Below are positions 34,751 to 43,447 of a stretch of 64,000 bases of DNA, one piece after another. The first letter of the stretch is position 1. Each line of letters starts with the position of its first letter. The position numbers were made by a program, and so were the translations under genes. The notes under the pieces are model-generated. The model saw nothing but the letters and a program-made list of their open reading frames with translations. It did no database searches and had not been told where the DNA came from. The stretch lies in NCBI RefSeq assembly GCF_007830455.1, contig NZ_VLLB01000003.1, positions 1 to 64,000 on the forward strand, given 5' to 3'. The stretch is from Pseudoduganella lurida (GTDB lineage Bacteria; Pseudomonadota; Gammaproteobacteria; Burkholderiales; Burkholderiaceae_D).

Positions 34751-34867
34751 CTGGATGATCAGTCTGCTGGATGATCAGTCCGCAGGTTGCATCGGCCCGC
34801 TGGATGCATCAGGCCACTGGATGCATCAGGCCACTGGATGCATCAGGCCACTGGATGCATCGGCCCG
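34751..34867. repeat. 17-bp tandem repeat array between recA and recX
   Basis: Units read CTGGATGCATCAGGCCA at 34800, 34817 and 34834 (identical), CTGGATGCATCGGCCCG at 34851 and a degenerate unit at 34783. Two 16-base variants with TGATCA in place of TGCATC are at 34751 and 34767. The array fills most of the recA-recX gap. The period is not a multiple of three, so it is unlikely to be a coding repeat. Copy number would be expected to vary between strains. Confidence 0.9.
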
Positions 34868-35021
34868 CCCGCTGCATCCAGCCATCCACCGGCTGGCCCG
34901 TACGGCAGCCCGGCGCTGCGCAGCAGTAAAATGATCGCCACCGACCGCTTTGCGGCGGTGGCGATTTGTTTTGGTGGCCCCTTTCGCGGCTGCCGTGATC
35001 CACGAAGATGTCGACCGACCC

Positions 35022-35492
35022 ATGCGAGCACCTCCCCTCAGCCTGAAAGCCCGCGCGCTGCGCCTGCTGTCCACCCGCGAACACAGCCGCCTGGAAATGA
35101 CCCGCAAGCTGTCACGGCACGCGGAAGAGGGCGACGACGTGCCGGCGCTGCTGGACTGGCTGGAGAAGAACAAGTGGCTGTCGCAGGAGCGCTTCTCCGA
35201 ATCGCTGGTGCACCGCCGCTCGGCCCGCTACGGCAATGCCCGTATCCTGGCCGAGCTGCAAAGCCACGGCATCCAGGGCGAGGCCGTGCAGGAACTGAAG
35301 GCGGGCCTGGTGGAAGACGAAGTGGCGCGCTGCTGCGAAGTGTGGCGCCGCAAGTACGGCGGCAAGATTGCCGAGGATGCGGAAGGGCGCTCGAAGCAGA
35401 TGCGCTTCCTGATCCAGCGCGGCTTCTCGCAGAAGGCGGTGCGGGCCGCGATGAAGGGTTACGATCCGGAAGAAGAGTTCGGTTCGTTCTGA
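35022..35492 (+). CDS. recX: RecA regulatory protein RecX
   Basis: This protein of about 156 residues limits RecA filament growth. It has the helical RecX repeats ([68 protein letters not shown], quoted in parts). It lies 307 bases after recA, separated by the tandem array, an unusually long gap for this pair. I start it at [10 protein letters not shown]; an in-frame ATG at 34950 gives an atypical N-terminus. A TAAAAT sequence at 34927-34932 might be its own -10 box. Confidence 0.92.
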   Translation: MRAPPLSLKARALRLLSTREHSRLEMTRKLSRHAEEGDDVPALLDWLEKNKWLSQERFSESLVHRRSARYGNARILAELQSHGIQGEAVQELKAGLVEDEVARCCEVWRRKYGGKIAEDAEGRSKQMRFLIQRGFSQKAVRAAMKGYDPEEEFGSF

Positions 35493-36139
35493 CGTGCCGC
35501 CCCGCTACGACCCCCTACGGCCCGCCACAGATAGTTGTTTCCTTGATATCCGATATTCATGCCGCGATGGTCTGCCAGCGGTACCGGTCCCTCGTCGGAC
35601 AGTCCTGTCCGATAAAAAAATCAGCAAATCACATTGCTATCCTAGCCCTGTCCTGTGTGCTACACTTTTGTGGTTTTATGCAGCACCGCGGGTGCGGTGG
35701 TTGTCCGTAGAAGCTGCGGCAACGTACTTTGTTCTGTACATGGCTGCTTACTAATTTGGCCGCGCAAGCGGCATCGGTGTTATGTCCCTGTCCAATCCAG
35801 TTTCCCGACGTGCGCTCCGCCATACGCGCGCCATCGCCGTCCAGGCGCTTGCGCCGCTGGACGGCCCGTGGAACTGCGGCGCGCGCATCACCCCTATTAA
35901 AGTCCACGACACCCTGCCGGCTTCCCGCTCCACCGCGAGCGGACAGCCACGGCATGCTCTCCCGAAGATCTCCCGCGCCAACCTGATGAATGCCTCCTCT
36001 CCTGCCGGAGCGCGAGGCTTTGCCCGGTTCTACCCATGCTGGGCGGTTCACGCCGCCACGACAGCCCAGGTGCCGCACGACTGAAACAGCAGCATTTTAA
36101 AAAACCCATTTCATATTCAGTAACAGAAGGGAAGCCAGC
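35493..36139. other. 647-base gap between recX and sucC without a convincing gene
   Basis: I find no protein I can support here. A 100-codon plus-strand frame (35782-36084) has no recognisable motif and no good ribosome site. Base composition is lower in GC around 35600-35760 than in the surrounding genes, which suits a long regulatory region. An 18-bp perfect palindrome lies at 35595-35612. This gap presumably carries the sucCD promoter and a long leader, but I cannot place a -35/-10 pair with confidence. Confidence 0.5.
35595..35612. promoter_or_regulatory. Perfect 18-bp palindrome, candidate operator upstream of sucCD
   Basis: Arms TCGGACAG and CTGTCCGA flank TC. An A-rich run follows on the plus strand, so on neither strand does it look like a terminator. 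Symmetry of this kind suits a dimeric repressor or activator. No regulator can be named from the sequence. Confidence 0.45.
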
Positions 36140-37309
36140 ATGAAGATCCATGAGTATCAAGGCAAAGAAATCCTCCGGAAGTTCGGAGTGACGGTTCCGC
36201 GCGGCATTCCATGCCTGTCCGTGGACGAGGCAGTCAAGGCTGCTGAAACCCTGGGTGGCAAGGTATGGGTCGTCAAGGCGCAGATCCACGCCGGTGGCCG
36301 TGGCAAGGGCGGCGGCGTGAAGGTCGCCAAGTCGCTGGAGCAGGTCAAGGAATACGCCGACCAGATCCTGGGCATGCAGCTGGTAACCCACCAGACCGAC
36401 GCAAACGGCCAGAAAGTGCGCCGCCTGCTGATCGAAGAAGGCGCCGACATCCAGAAGGAACTGTACGTTTCGCTGGTGACCGACCGAGTGTCGCAGCGCG
36501 TCGTGCTGATGGCATCCTCCGAAGGCGGCATGGACATCGAGGAAGTCGCCGAATCCCACCCCGAGAAGATCCACAACGTGATCATCGATCCGGCCACCGG
36601 CCTGACCGACGCGGATGCCGACGATGTCGCCCGCAAGATCGGCGTGCCGGAAGCGTCGATCGCCGATGCCCGCGCCAACCTGCAAGGCCTGTACAAAGCC
36701 TACTGGGAAACGGATTCGTCGCTGGCTGAAATCAACCCGCTGATCCTGACCGGCGAAGGCAAGGTCATCGCCCTGGACGCCAAGTTCAACTTCGATTCGA
36801 ACGCGCTGTTCCGTCATCCGGAAATCGTTGCCTACCGCGACCTGGACGAAGAAGATCCGGCCGAAGTGGAAGCGTCGAAATTCGACCTGGCCTACATCTC
36901 CCTGGACGGCAATATCGGCTGCCTGGTGAACGGCGCCGGCCTGGCCATGGCCACGATGGACACCATCAAGCTGTTCGGCGGCGAGCCCGCCAACTTCCTG
37001 GACGTGGGCGGTGGTGCCACGGCCGAGAAAGTGACCGAAGCCTTCAAGATCATGCTGAAGAACCCGGGCCTGAAAGCCATCCTGGTGAACATCTTCGGCG
37101 GCATCATGCGCTGCGACGTGATCGCCGAAGGCGTGATCACCGCATCGAAGGCAGTCTCCCTGAAGGTACCGCTGGTCGTCCGCATGAAGGGCACCAATGA
37201 GGACCTGGGCAAGAAGATGCTGGCCGACTCCGGTCTGCCGATCATCGCTGCCGACACGATGGAAGACGCAGCGAAGAGCGTTGTTGCCGCTGCTGCCGGT
37301 CAAGCTTAA
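36140..37309 (+). CDS. sucC: Succinate--CoA ligase, ADP-forming, beta subunit
   Basis: This 389-residue TCA-cycle subunit binds succinate and nucleotide. It has the ATP-grasp domain ([33 protein letters not shown]) and the C-terminal ligase domain ([40 protein letters not shown], quoted in parts). AGAAGGGAAG supplies the ribosome site. sucD follows by 13 bases. Confidence 0.98.
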   Translation: MKIHEYQGKEILRKFGVTVPRGIPCLSVDEAVKAAETLGGKVWVVKAQIHAGGRGKGGGVKVAKSLEQVKEYADQILGMQLVTHQTDANGQKVRRLLIEEGADIQKELYVSLVTDRVSQRVVLMASSEGGMDIEEVAESHPEKIHNVIIDPATGLTDADADDVARKIGVPEASIADARANLQGLYKAYWETDSSLAEINPLILTGEGKVIALDAKFNFDSNALFRHPEIVAYRDLDEEDPAEVEASKFDLAYISLDGNIGCLVNGAGLAMATMDTIKLFGGEPANFLDVGGGATAEKVTEAFKIMLKNPGLKAILVNIFGGIMRCDVIAEGVITASKAVSLKVPLVVRMKGTNEDLGKKMLADSGLPIIAADTMEDAAKSVVAAAAGQA

Positions 37310-37322
37310 TTAAGGAACCAAC

Positions 37323-38204
37323 ATGTCTATTCTGATCAACAAAGACACCAAAGTCATCACCCAGGGCATCACCGGCAAGACCGGCCAGTTCCACACCCGC
37401 ATGTGCCGCGACTACGCGAACGGCAAGGAAGCCTTCGTGGCCGGCGTGAACCCGAAGAAAGCCGGCGAAGATTTCGAAGGTATTCCAATCTACGCAACGG
37501 TCAAGGAAGCTGCATCGGAGACCGGCGCGACTGTGTCCGTGATCTACGTGCCGCCAGCCGGCGCCGCTGCCGCGATCTGGGAAGCTGTCGAAGCCGAGCT
37601 GGAACTGGCGATCTGCATCACCGAAGGCATTCCAGTCCGTGACATGATGGAAATCAAGGACCGCATGGCCAAGGCCGGTTCCAAGACCCTGCTGCTGGGC
37701 CCGAACTGCCCAGGCCTGATCACCCCTGACGAAATCAAGATCGGCATCATGCCAGGTCACATCCACCGCAAGGGCCGCATCGGCGTCGTGTCCCGTTCGG
37801 GCACGCTGACGTACGAAGCCGTCGGCCAGCTGACCGCACTGGGCCTGGGCCAGTCGTCCGCCGTCGGTATCGGTGGCGACCCGATCAACGGCCTGAAGCA
37901 CATCGACGTGATGCGCATGTTCAACGACGATCCTGATACCGACGCGGTCATCATGATCGGCGAAATCGGCGGTCCGGACGAAGCGAACGCCGCGCGCTGG
38001 ATCAAGGACAACATGAAGAAACCAGTCGTCGGCTTCATCGCCGGTGTCACCGCTCCTCCGGGCAAGCGCATGGGCCACGCCGGCGCGCTGATCTCCGGCG
38101 GTGCCGACACCGCGGATGCCAAGCTGGAAATCATGGAAGCCTGTGGCATCACCGTGACGAAAAACCCGTCCGAAATGGCCCGCCTGCTGAAAGCCATGCT
38201 GTAA
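37323..38204 (+). CDS. sucD: Succinate--CoA ligase, ADP-forming, alpha subunit
   Basis: This 293-residue partner of SucC binds CoA and carries the phosphohistidine (GHAGALISGGADTA, His near 245). Other family marks are GITGKTGQFHT, GPNCPGLITP and RSGTLTYEA. It is co-transcribed with sucC, and a strong terminator follows at 38237. Confidence 0.98.
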   Translation: MSILINKDTKVITQGITGKTGQFHTRMCRDYANGKEAFVAGVNPKKAGEDFEGIPIYATVKEAASETGATVSVIYVPPAGAAAAIWEAVEAELELAICITEGIPVRDMMEIKDRMAKAGSKTLLLGPNCPGLITPDEIKIGIMPGHIHRKGRIGVVSRSGTLTYEAVGQLTALGLGQSSAVGIGGDPINGLKHIDVMRMFNDDPDTDAVIMIGEIGGPDEANAARWIKDNMKKPVVGFIAGVTAPPGKRMGHAGALISGGADTADAKLEIMEACGITVTKNPSEMARLLKAML

Positions 38205-38236
38205 ATGAAATAAATCGGGATTTTTGTCCGATAATG

Positions 38237-38262
38237 ACGGGGGCTGCGGCCCCCGTTTTTTA
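38237..38262 (+). terminator. Intrinsic terminator of sucCD
   Basis: An 8-bp stem, ACGGGGGC with GCCCCCGT, closes a TGCG loop and is followed by a run of T residues (38256-38261). It lies 33 bases after the sucD stop. Confidence 0.92.
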
Positions 38263-38298
38263 TTGGTGGCCTGATTCGAATCCCGTTGGAGCAAAGCG

Positions 38299-38898
38299 TT
38301 GGCGAAAATCCTCATTACCCTCGACGGCGTCCTGGAACGGACGGTGCAGCTCACCAAGGAGCGCATGACGATCGGCCGCCACCGCGCCAACGACATCGTG
38401 CTGGAACACCCCACGGTCAGCGGCGAACATGCCGCGATCACCACGATCCTGGACGACTCGTTCCTGGAAGACCTGTATTCAACGAATGGCACCTTCGTCA
38501 ACGGTCACCGCGTCGGCAAGCATTTCCTGCAGCACCAGGACGCGATCAAGCTGGCCAAGTACCGCATCGAATTCGTGAAGGATGGCATCCGGCCCCTCAG
38601 CGGCGCCGCGCCGCTCGCTGAAACCGCACCGGTCCCTCCGCCGGCCGCCATCGAAGTCCTGAACGGCAGCAATGCCGGCAAGCGGCTGGAACTGAGCAAG
38701 CTGCAGACGAGCCTGGGCCGCACCGGCGTCCAGGTCGTCATGATCACCCGCACCGATCATGGCTATGCCGCGGCGCACACCGATGGCGAGCGCATTCCGT
38801 TCCTGAATGGCATGGCGCTGGGCAAGCAGCCGCAACCGCTGGCCCATGGCGATGTACTCGACCTGTCCGGCACGCAGATGGCGTTCCGCCAGGGCTGA
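38299..38898 (+). CDS. FHA-domain protein
   Basis: This 199-residue protein has a forkhead-associated phosphothreonine-binding domain at about 1-95, with GRHRANDIVLEHPTVSGEHA and the STNGTFVNG loop. A weaker, FHA-like second half (about 115-197, GKRLELSKLQTSLGR ... NGMALG) seems to be a degenerate repeat of it. No kinase or phosphatase gene is adjacent. It may read serine/threonine phosphorylation or act as a scaffold. The start is a TTG, preceded by GGAG at suitable spacing. It sits upstream of the pilin gene. Confidence 0.85.
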   Translation: MAKILITLDGVLERTVQLTKERMTIGRHRANDIVLEHPTVSGEHAAITTILDDSFLEDLYSTNGTFVNGHRVGKHFLQHQDAIKLAKYRIEFVKDGIRPLSGAAPLAETAPVPPPAAIEVLNGSNAGKRLELSKLQTSLGRTGVQVVMITRTDHGYAAAHTDGERIPFLNGMALGKQPQPLAHGDVLDLSGTQMAFRQG

Positions 38899-38900
38899 CG

Positions 38901-38923
38901 AAAATCGTCAGCTGACGGTTTTT
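38901..38923 (+). terminator. Terminator of the FHA gene
   Basis: AAAATCGTC pairs with GACGGTTTT around an AGCT loop (9 bp with one G-U wobble), and the T run at 38919-38923 extends the U tract. It begins 2 bases after the FHA stop. Confidence 0.7.
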
Positions 38924-38933
38924 GCGGCCTCGA

Positions 38934-38972
38934 CTGACAATTTATGATGGGTGCGCTGACAAAATTCGTCAG
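38934..38972 (+). promoter_or_regulatory. Candidate activator sites upstream of the pilA sigma-54 promoter
   Basis: CTGACAA (38934) and CTGACAAAA (38956) are direct repeats 22 bases apart, about two helical turns, and GTCAG follows in inverse orientation at 38968. They lie about 65-100 bases upstream of the -24 element, the normal position for an enhancer-binding activator. On the opposite strand they read TTGTCAG, similar to the TGTC-containing sites bound by PilR in Pseudomonas. Confidence 0.5.
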
Positions 38973-39034
38973 GCTGGCAGGGTAAAAGTGACGGTTTACG
39001 TCGCTTCGGGAGGAAGAAAGGGCTGAAAACGGGC

Positions 39035-39050
39035 TGGCACGGGGATTGCT
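39035..39050 (+). promoter_or_regulatory. Sigma-54 promoter of pilA
   Basis: TGGCACG-N4-TTGCT matches the RpoN consensus with GG at 39036-39037 and GC at 39048-39049, ten bases between. Transcription would begin near 39061, leaving a leader of about 40 bases before the pilin ATG. Major pilin genes are commonly controlled by RpoN with PilRS. Confidence 0.88.
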
Positions 39051-39101
39051 CTACATAAACCATCGTAACCCCAGTTCACCCTTTACCTTTTGGAGCCCAC
39101 C

Positions 39102-39584
39102 ATGAAATCCATCAAATCCCTGAACCAGAAAGCCCAAGCCGGTTTCACCCTGATCGAACTGATGATCGTCGTCGCCATCATCGGTATCCTGGCTGCCGTC
39201 GCCATTCCGGCTTACCAGAACTACGTGAAGCGCGCTGCTTACAGCGAAGTCGTTAGCCAGATGAGCCCGTATAAACTGGCCGTCGAAGAGGCTTACCAGA
39301 ACGGCAATACGCTGGCAAGCATGAGCGCTGCAACGGGTGGCGGTGCTGTCACCGGCGGCCTGATCGCTACTCCGGCCGCATCGACCAGCGGCGTATTCAA
39401 CAGCCTGGCAATTGCAGCCAACGGCATCATCACCGCTACGCCGAACGCCACCAAGGGTATCGCCGCTACGGATACCTGCGTGCTGACCCCAACCACCGCC
39501 GGCGGCGATGCTGGCAGCGGTACCGATCGCCTGCGTTGGGCCTACTCCGGTGCCTGCGTGGACAAAGGCTACGTGAAGAACTGA
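39102..39584 (+). CDS. pilA: Type IV major pilin (PilA-like)
   Basis: This 160-residue prepilin has a leader of 14 residues ending in QAG, cut before [20 protein letters not shown], with the Glu at mature position 5. The C-terminal half has two cysteines (CVLTP and GACVDK) that fit the pilin D-loop disulfide, and ends TGYVKN-like. It is the structural subunit of pili for twitching and attachment. Start 39102 follows TTTTGGAG. It is monocistronic: its own RpoN promoter in front and a terminator behind. Confidence 0.95.
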   Translation: MKSIKSLNQKAQAGFTLIELMIVVAIIGILAAVAIPAYQNYVKRAAYSEVVSQMSPYKLAVEEAYQNGNTLASMSAATGGGAVTGGLIATPAASTSGVFNSLAIAANGIITATPNATKGIAATDTCVLTPTTAGGDAGSGTDRLRWAYSGACVDKGYVKN

Positions 39585-39606
39585 TAGACCGATTCGGTCT
39601 GCTTGA

Positions 39607-39631
39607 AAAGCCCGGCACTGCCGGGCTTTTT
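39607..39631. terminator. Terminator after pilA, probably bidirectional
   Basis: An 11-bp perfect stem (AAAGCCCGGCA with TGCCGGGCTTT) with a single-base C at the centre is followed by T residues on the plus strand and preceded by A residues, so it can act in both directions. It separates pilA from the convergent PilZ gene. Confidence 0.88.
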
Positions 39632-39656
39632 GCATGCCAGGCCGCTGTCATTGCTG

Positions 39657-40364
39657 CTAGACGATCTTCTGCCGATCGCCGATCAGCGCCTGGTACGTGA
39701 GGTTCTGCAGCATCAGGTAATACGAAGGATCGAGGTCGATGAACTGCAGGCCGTAGCCATACTTGCCCGGCGTGCCGGCCGTGGGTTCCACCGCGCTGAC
39801 ATTGCGGATCGACGCCCTGGCCATGACAGTCACCTGCCGCTTGTCCGGTTCCGTCACCAGCGTGAACTGCACGTCCACCGCTTCCTTGACCGGTGGCAGC
39901 GGCTGCGCCGATTCGAGCAGTGCGCCGGAGACGCTCAGGTTGGCCAGCAGGCCGGCATGCTCGTCGCCGTTCGCCATCTTCAACTGCGCGGGCAGGTCCA
40001 CCTTCACCCGCATCGCCGTGCGCAGGCTGGTGCCGAAGATCTCGTCGGGGAAGGTGAGGTGGACGTAGAACAAAGGGCGACCGAAGATGCGTTCGGCGAC
40101 CGTGGAGAACGTGCAGACGTTCACGCCGGAGAACACCCGCAGCGTCAGCTTGTCGCCTTCGTACAGGCCGATCGGCGTGCCCTGTTCCACCGGGATCCTG
40201 ACGATCAGGTACTCGTCCTTCACCCAGCCCACCACGGTGGAAAAGTGCTGGACCGGCTTCAGGGTGCGGTGCGTGATGAACTGCAGCCGCGTGCCGACCT
40301 GCAGGTTCATCTGTTCGAAGGTATACAGCCGCGCGATGGGTTCCCGAGGCGCACTTCCGGTCAT
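39657..40364 (-). CDS. YcgR-like flagellar brake / PilZ-domain protein
   Basis: This protein of about 235 residues has an N-terminal YcgR-like domain (about 25-115, NLQVGTRLQFITHR ... TFSTVAERIFGRPLFYV) and a C-terminal PilZ domain. In PilZ the arginine motif appears as RTAMRVKVDLPA and the second motif as NLSVSGALLES. It likely binds cyclic di-GMP and adjusts motility; lying next to pilA it might act on pili or flagella. Start at 40364 (MTGSAPRE) or 40394 is uncertain. Confidence 0.82.
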   Translation of the reverse strand: MTGSAPREPIARLYTFEQMNLQVGTRLQFITHRTLKPVQHFSTVVGWVKDEYLIVRIPVEQGTPIGLYEGDKLTLRVFSGVNVCTFSTVAERIFGRPLFYVHLTFPDEIFGTSLRTAMRVKVDLPAQLKMANGDEHAGLLANLSVSGALLESAQPLPPVKEAVDVQFTLVTEPDKRQVTVMARASIRNVSAVEPTAGTPGKYGYGLQFIDLDPSYYLMLQNLTYQALIGDRQKIV

Positions 40365-40499
40365 CGTTTCGTCCTGGTCAAGGGTGGCCAGCAATTATAA
40401 AACTTTGACAACTTGATGCGGCAAGTGTGAAACAATTTTTGTGCGAGGCGGGCGACCAGTCACAAAATTGCTTCGTCAACACGACAAAATTGATGTGGG

Positions 40500-41039
40500 C
40501 TAGCTCGTGGCCGACCAGTCGCCGCTCTTGCCCCCGTGCTTCTCCCGCACGCGGATCTCGCTCATGACCATCCCCCGGTCGACCGCCTTGCACATATCGT
40601 AGACAGTGAGCAGGCCAACCTGCACGGCGGTCAGGGCTTCCATCTCCACGCCGGTTTTCCCATAAGTCTCAACCTGCGCGCGGCAGTGGACCGACGATGC
40701 CGCTTCGTCCGTTTCGAAATCCACGGTCACGCGGGTCAGGGCCAGCGGATGGCACAGCGGCACCAGGTCGCTGGTGCGCTTGGCGCCCATGATGGCGGCG
40801 ATGCGGGCGATGCCCAGCACATCCCCTTTCTTTGCGGTTCCCGATAGAATGATGGCCAGCGTTTCCGGTTTCATCCGGATAGTGCCCGTGGCAACGGCGA
40901 TGCGGTGGGTTTCCGCCTTCGCGCCAACGTCGACCATATGGGCCTGGCCGGAGGTGTCGAAGTGGGTCAGTCCCTGGCCATCCTCCCGGGGAACTTCGTG
41001 CTTATTGTCGTGCTTATTGTCGTGTATGTGCTCGGACAT
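40500..41039 (-). CDS. moaC: Cyclic pyranopterin monophosphate synthase
   Basis: This 179-residue enzyme works in the first steps of molybdenum cofactor synthesis, needed by the nitrate reductase at 8019. Conserved blocks: [48 protein letters not shown] and [11 protein letters not shown]. The N-terminus has an unusual His/Asp/Asn-rich stretch ([13 protein letters not shown]) encoded by a 12-base direct repeat near 41000-41026. No other moa genes are adjacent. It is divergent from the M48 peptidase gene. Confidence 0.95.
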   Translation of the reverse strand: MSEHIHDNKHDNKHEVPREDGQGLTHFDTSGQAHMVDVGAKAETHRIAVATGTIRMKPETLAIILSGTAKKGDVLGIARIAAIMGAKRTSDLVPLCHPLALTRVTVDFETDEAASSVHCRAQVETYGKTGVEMEALTAVQVGLLTVYDMCKAVDRGMVMSEIRVREKHGGKSGDWSATS

Positions 41040-41062
41040 GCTGTATAAGACTCGTATCAGAA

Positions 41063-42922
41063 ATGGACAGGTATCATAGCACCGTGAACTTGACTCTTTT
41101 GCCCCACCGCCCCCGCCGCCCGCTGCTCTCCAGGGCCATCGCGCTTGGCCTCGCCGCGCTCGTTGCCGCACCGTTCGGTCACGCCCAGGACAGCACGCTG
41201 CCGAAGTATTCGGCGAAGCCGGCGGACGACAAACCGTTCGTCCCGCTGCCGCCCGCGAACGTGCCGAGCCTGCCGAACCTGGGCGACACGTCCCGCGAGG
41301 CGCTGTCCCCGGTCACCGAGCGCAAGCTGGGCGAGGAGATCATGCACAGCATCCGCTTCGACCGCGACTACCTCGACGATCCACCGATGCTGGAGTACCT
41401 GAACACCCTCGGCAACAAGCTGGTGGAGTCGCGTCCCGGCGCGCGCGGCGAGGCGAACTTCGACTACGGCTTCTTCGTCGTGCGCGATCCGATGCTCAAT
41501 GCGTTCGCTCTCCCTGGCGGCTACATCGGCGTGCACTCGGCGCTGCTGCTGGCCGCGCAGACGGAGTCGGAGCTCGCTTCGGTGCTGTCGCACGAGATCG
41601 GCCACGTGGCGCAGCGCCACATCGCGCGCCAGCTGGGCGAGCAGAAGACGGATGCGCTGATTCCGCTGGCCGCGATGATCCTGGCCGCGCTGGTGGCGAA
41701 GGACAGCCCGGATGCCGCGATGGGCGTGATGATGGGCGGGCAGGGCGTGGCCATCCAGCGCCAGCTGAACTTCGGCCGCGATGCCGAACGCGAGGCGGAC
41801 CGCGTGGGCTTCCAGATCATGGGCCAGGCGGGCTATGAAACCACCGGCATGGTGGCGTTCTTCCAGCGCCTGCAGACGGCCACGCGCAACTACAACGACA
41901 ACATCCCGGCCTGGCTGATGAGCCACCCGCTCACCACCGAGCGCATCGCCGACATCCAGGCGCGCATCCGCGAGCAGCCCTATAAACAGCGGGTCGATGC
42001 GCTGGACTTCTTCCTGGTGCGTTCGCGCGCCCGCGTGCTGCAGGATCCGACCGTGAAGGGTTACCAGGAAGCGGAGGAGTTCTTCCGCAACCAGATGGCG
42101 CAGCAGAGCCGTCACCAGATCGCCGCCGGCCAGTACGGCATGGCCTTCCTGCAGTTGAAGCGCGACGACTACGCCGGTGCCGACAAATGGCTGGCAAAAG
42201 CGCAGGCCACGATCGACCAGCCGCCGGCACCGGGCGCCTTCAGTTCGCCGCTGCCGAAAGGCCTGTCGGACAGCTTCATCGCCTACACGTCGCTGGAGAT
42301 CAAGGTCGACCAGGAGAACAAGCCGGACGTGATGGCCGCGGCCATTGCCGAGGGCGAGGCGGCGCACCGCAAGTTTCCGCTGTCGCGCGGCATCGTCTGG
42401 CAGTATGCGGACGCGCTCATCAAGGGTGGCAAGCCGGAACAGGCCGAGCGCTTCCTGCGCGACCAGGTGCAGCAGTACCGCAGCGAGGCCGAGCTGCAGG
42501 ACCTGCTGGCGCAGGCCTATTCGAAGATGGGCAAGATGGCGCTGCAGCACATCGCGCTGGCCGAGTCGTATGCTTTACTGGGCGGCACGCAGGCCGCGCT
42601 GGACCAGCTGCAGCTGGCCCGCAAGTCGCCCGATGCGTCGTTCTACGAACAGGCCGTCGTCGATGCCCGCGAACGGGACTGGCAGGCCAAGCGGCGCGAG
42701 GCGATGGGCGACAAGAAGAAGGATTATTCGACGGCGTCGTTCTCGGTGCGCGCCGCTACTTCGGACCCGGCGAAAAAGAACGACCCCTTCAACCGGGACA
42801 AGTGCGATGGTGCTGGTAATGGCGGCAGCCTTACGCAACCATCGTCGGCGTTCTTTGAAAGCCGAACCGATCCGCTAGCCCGGCGCGATCTGTCCTCGCC
42901 AGCGTCAGCAACCTGCCGTTGA
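41063..42922 (+). CDS. M48-family periplasmic metalloprotease with TPR region (BepA-like)
   Basis: This frame of up to 619 residues has an N-terminal signal-like segment ([21 protein letters not shown]), a zinc protease domain with [10 protein letters not shown] near 177 and a downstream [10 protein letters not shown] glutamate ligand, then a helical TPR-like half. The architecture is that of BepA/YfgC, an outer-membrane assembly quality-control protease. The last 30 residues overlap the convergent downstream gene by 92 bases and may be a readthrough tail. A GTG at 41084 is an alternative start. Confidence 0.88.
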   Translation: MDRYHSTVNLTLLPHRPRRPLLSRAIALGLAALVAAPFGHAQDSTLPKYSAKPADDKPFVPLPPANVPSLPNLGDTSREALSPVTERKLGEEIMHSIRFDRDYLDDPPMLEYLNTLGNKLVESRPGARGEANFDYGFFVVRDPMLNAFALPGGYIGVHSALLLAAQTESELASVLSHEIGHVAQRHIARQLGEQKTDALIPLAAMILAALVAKDSPDAAMGVMMGGQGVAIQRQLNFGRDAEREADRVGFQIMGQAGYETTGMVAFFQRLQTATRNYNDNIPAWLMSHPLTTERIADIQARIREQPYKQRVDALDFFLVRSRARVLQDPTVKGYQEAEEFFRNQMAQQSRHQIAAGQYGMAFLQLKRDDYAGADKWLAKAQATIDQPPAPGAFSSPLPKGLSDSFIAYTSLEIKVDQENKPDVMAAAIAEGEAAHRKFPLSRGIVWQYADALIKGGKPEQAERFLRDQVQQYRSEAELQDLLAQAYSKMGKMALQHIALAESYALLGGTQAALDQLQLARKSPDASFYEQAVVDARERDWQAKRREAMGDKKKDYSTASFSVRAATSDPAKKNDPFNRDKCDGAGNGGSLTQPSSAFFESRTDPLARRDLSSPASATCR

Positions 42923-43430
42923 CGGGGAGGGTCGGCGCGGCATCGTCCGCGCCGCCTTCCAGCCAGGCCAGTAGCGCTTCATCAGGCACCGGCCGGCCGT
43001 CCTTCTCAAGCAGTGCCAGCACCTGCGCCGCATCGCGGTCATCCAGCTGCGCGACGGTGTCGCCGGCCTGGAAAATCAGCTCTCCCGCTTCCGTCATGGC
43101 CACTGCATTGATGCGATCGAGCAGCGCACCGGTGTGCAGCACGAAGCCGTGCGCGGGGTCGGTGCGGGCGATGAACGGCGTCGCTTCCAGGTTCACATAG
43201 ACGCGCTGCGGGCCGTTCTGGAAATACCAGCGGCCCTCGTCATCGTGCAGGTAGTTGCGGTTGATGAAGCCGATCAGGGCCTCGTGGGCCAGCTTGTCGC
43301 CGGGCAGGTCGAGGTGCTGCGCCCGTTCATCGCGCATGCGCCAGTGGCCGCGCGCATCGAGTCCCAGCCAGCCGTAGCAGTGCGGCACGTTCGGCCATTT
43401 GGCCATGGCCTGCTTGACGATGTCATCCAT
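42831..43430 (-). CDS. Conserved protein of unknown function (DUF-type, about 199 aa)
   Basis: This 199-residue protein starts MDDIVKQAMAKWPNVPHCYGWLGLDARG, followed by WRMRDERAQ and GRWYFQNGPQRVYVNLEATP. It lacks a signal peptide and membrane segments and looks like a small soluble domain protein of the kind conserved in Burkholderiales. I do not recognise a function. It is co-oriented with the YheT-like gene 17 bases upstream and overlaps the M48 gene end by 92 bases. Confidence 0.75.
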   Translation of the reverse strand: MDDIVKQAMAKWPNVPHCYGWLGLDARGHWRMRDERAQHLDLPGDKLAHEALIGFINRNYLHDDEGRWYFQNGPQRVYVNLEATPFIARTDPAHGFVLHTGALLDRINAVAMTEAGELIFQAGDTVAQLDDRDAAQVLALLEKDGRPVPDEALLAWLEGGADDAAPTLPVNGRLLTLARTDRAGLADRFGFQRTPTMVA

Positions 43431-43447
43431 GCGTTGTGCTCAAAACC

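Noticed and set aside
34751..34867. CRISPR array
   Set aside because: The units are contiguous 17-mers without unique spacers and no cas genes are nearby.
34722..34934. Short frame over the recA-recX repeat array
   Set aside because: The 17-bp period shifts frame with each unit, there is no ribosome site, and the peptide has no family resemblance.
35782..36084. 100-codon frame before sucC
   Set aside because: No good ribosome site, no domain and no periodic codon bias visible; treated as part of the intergenic region.
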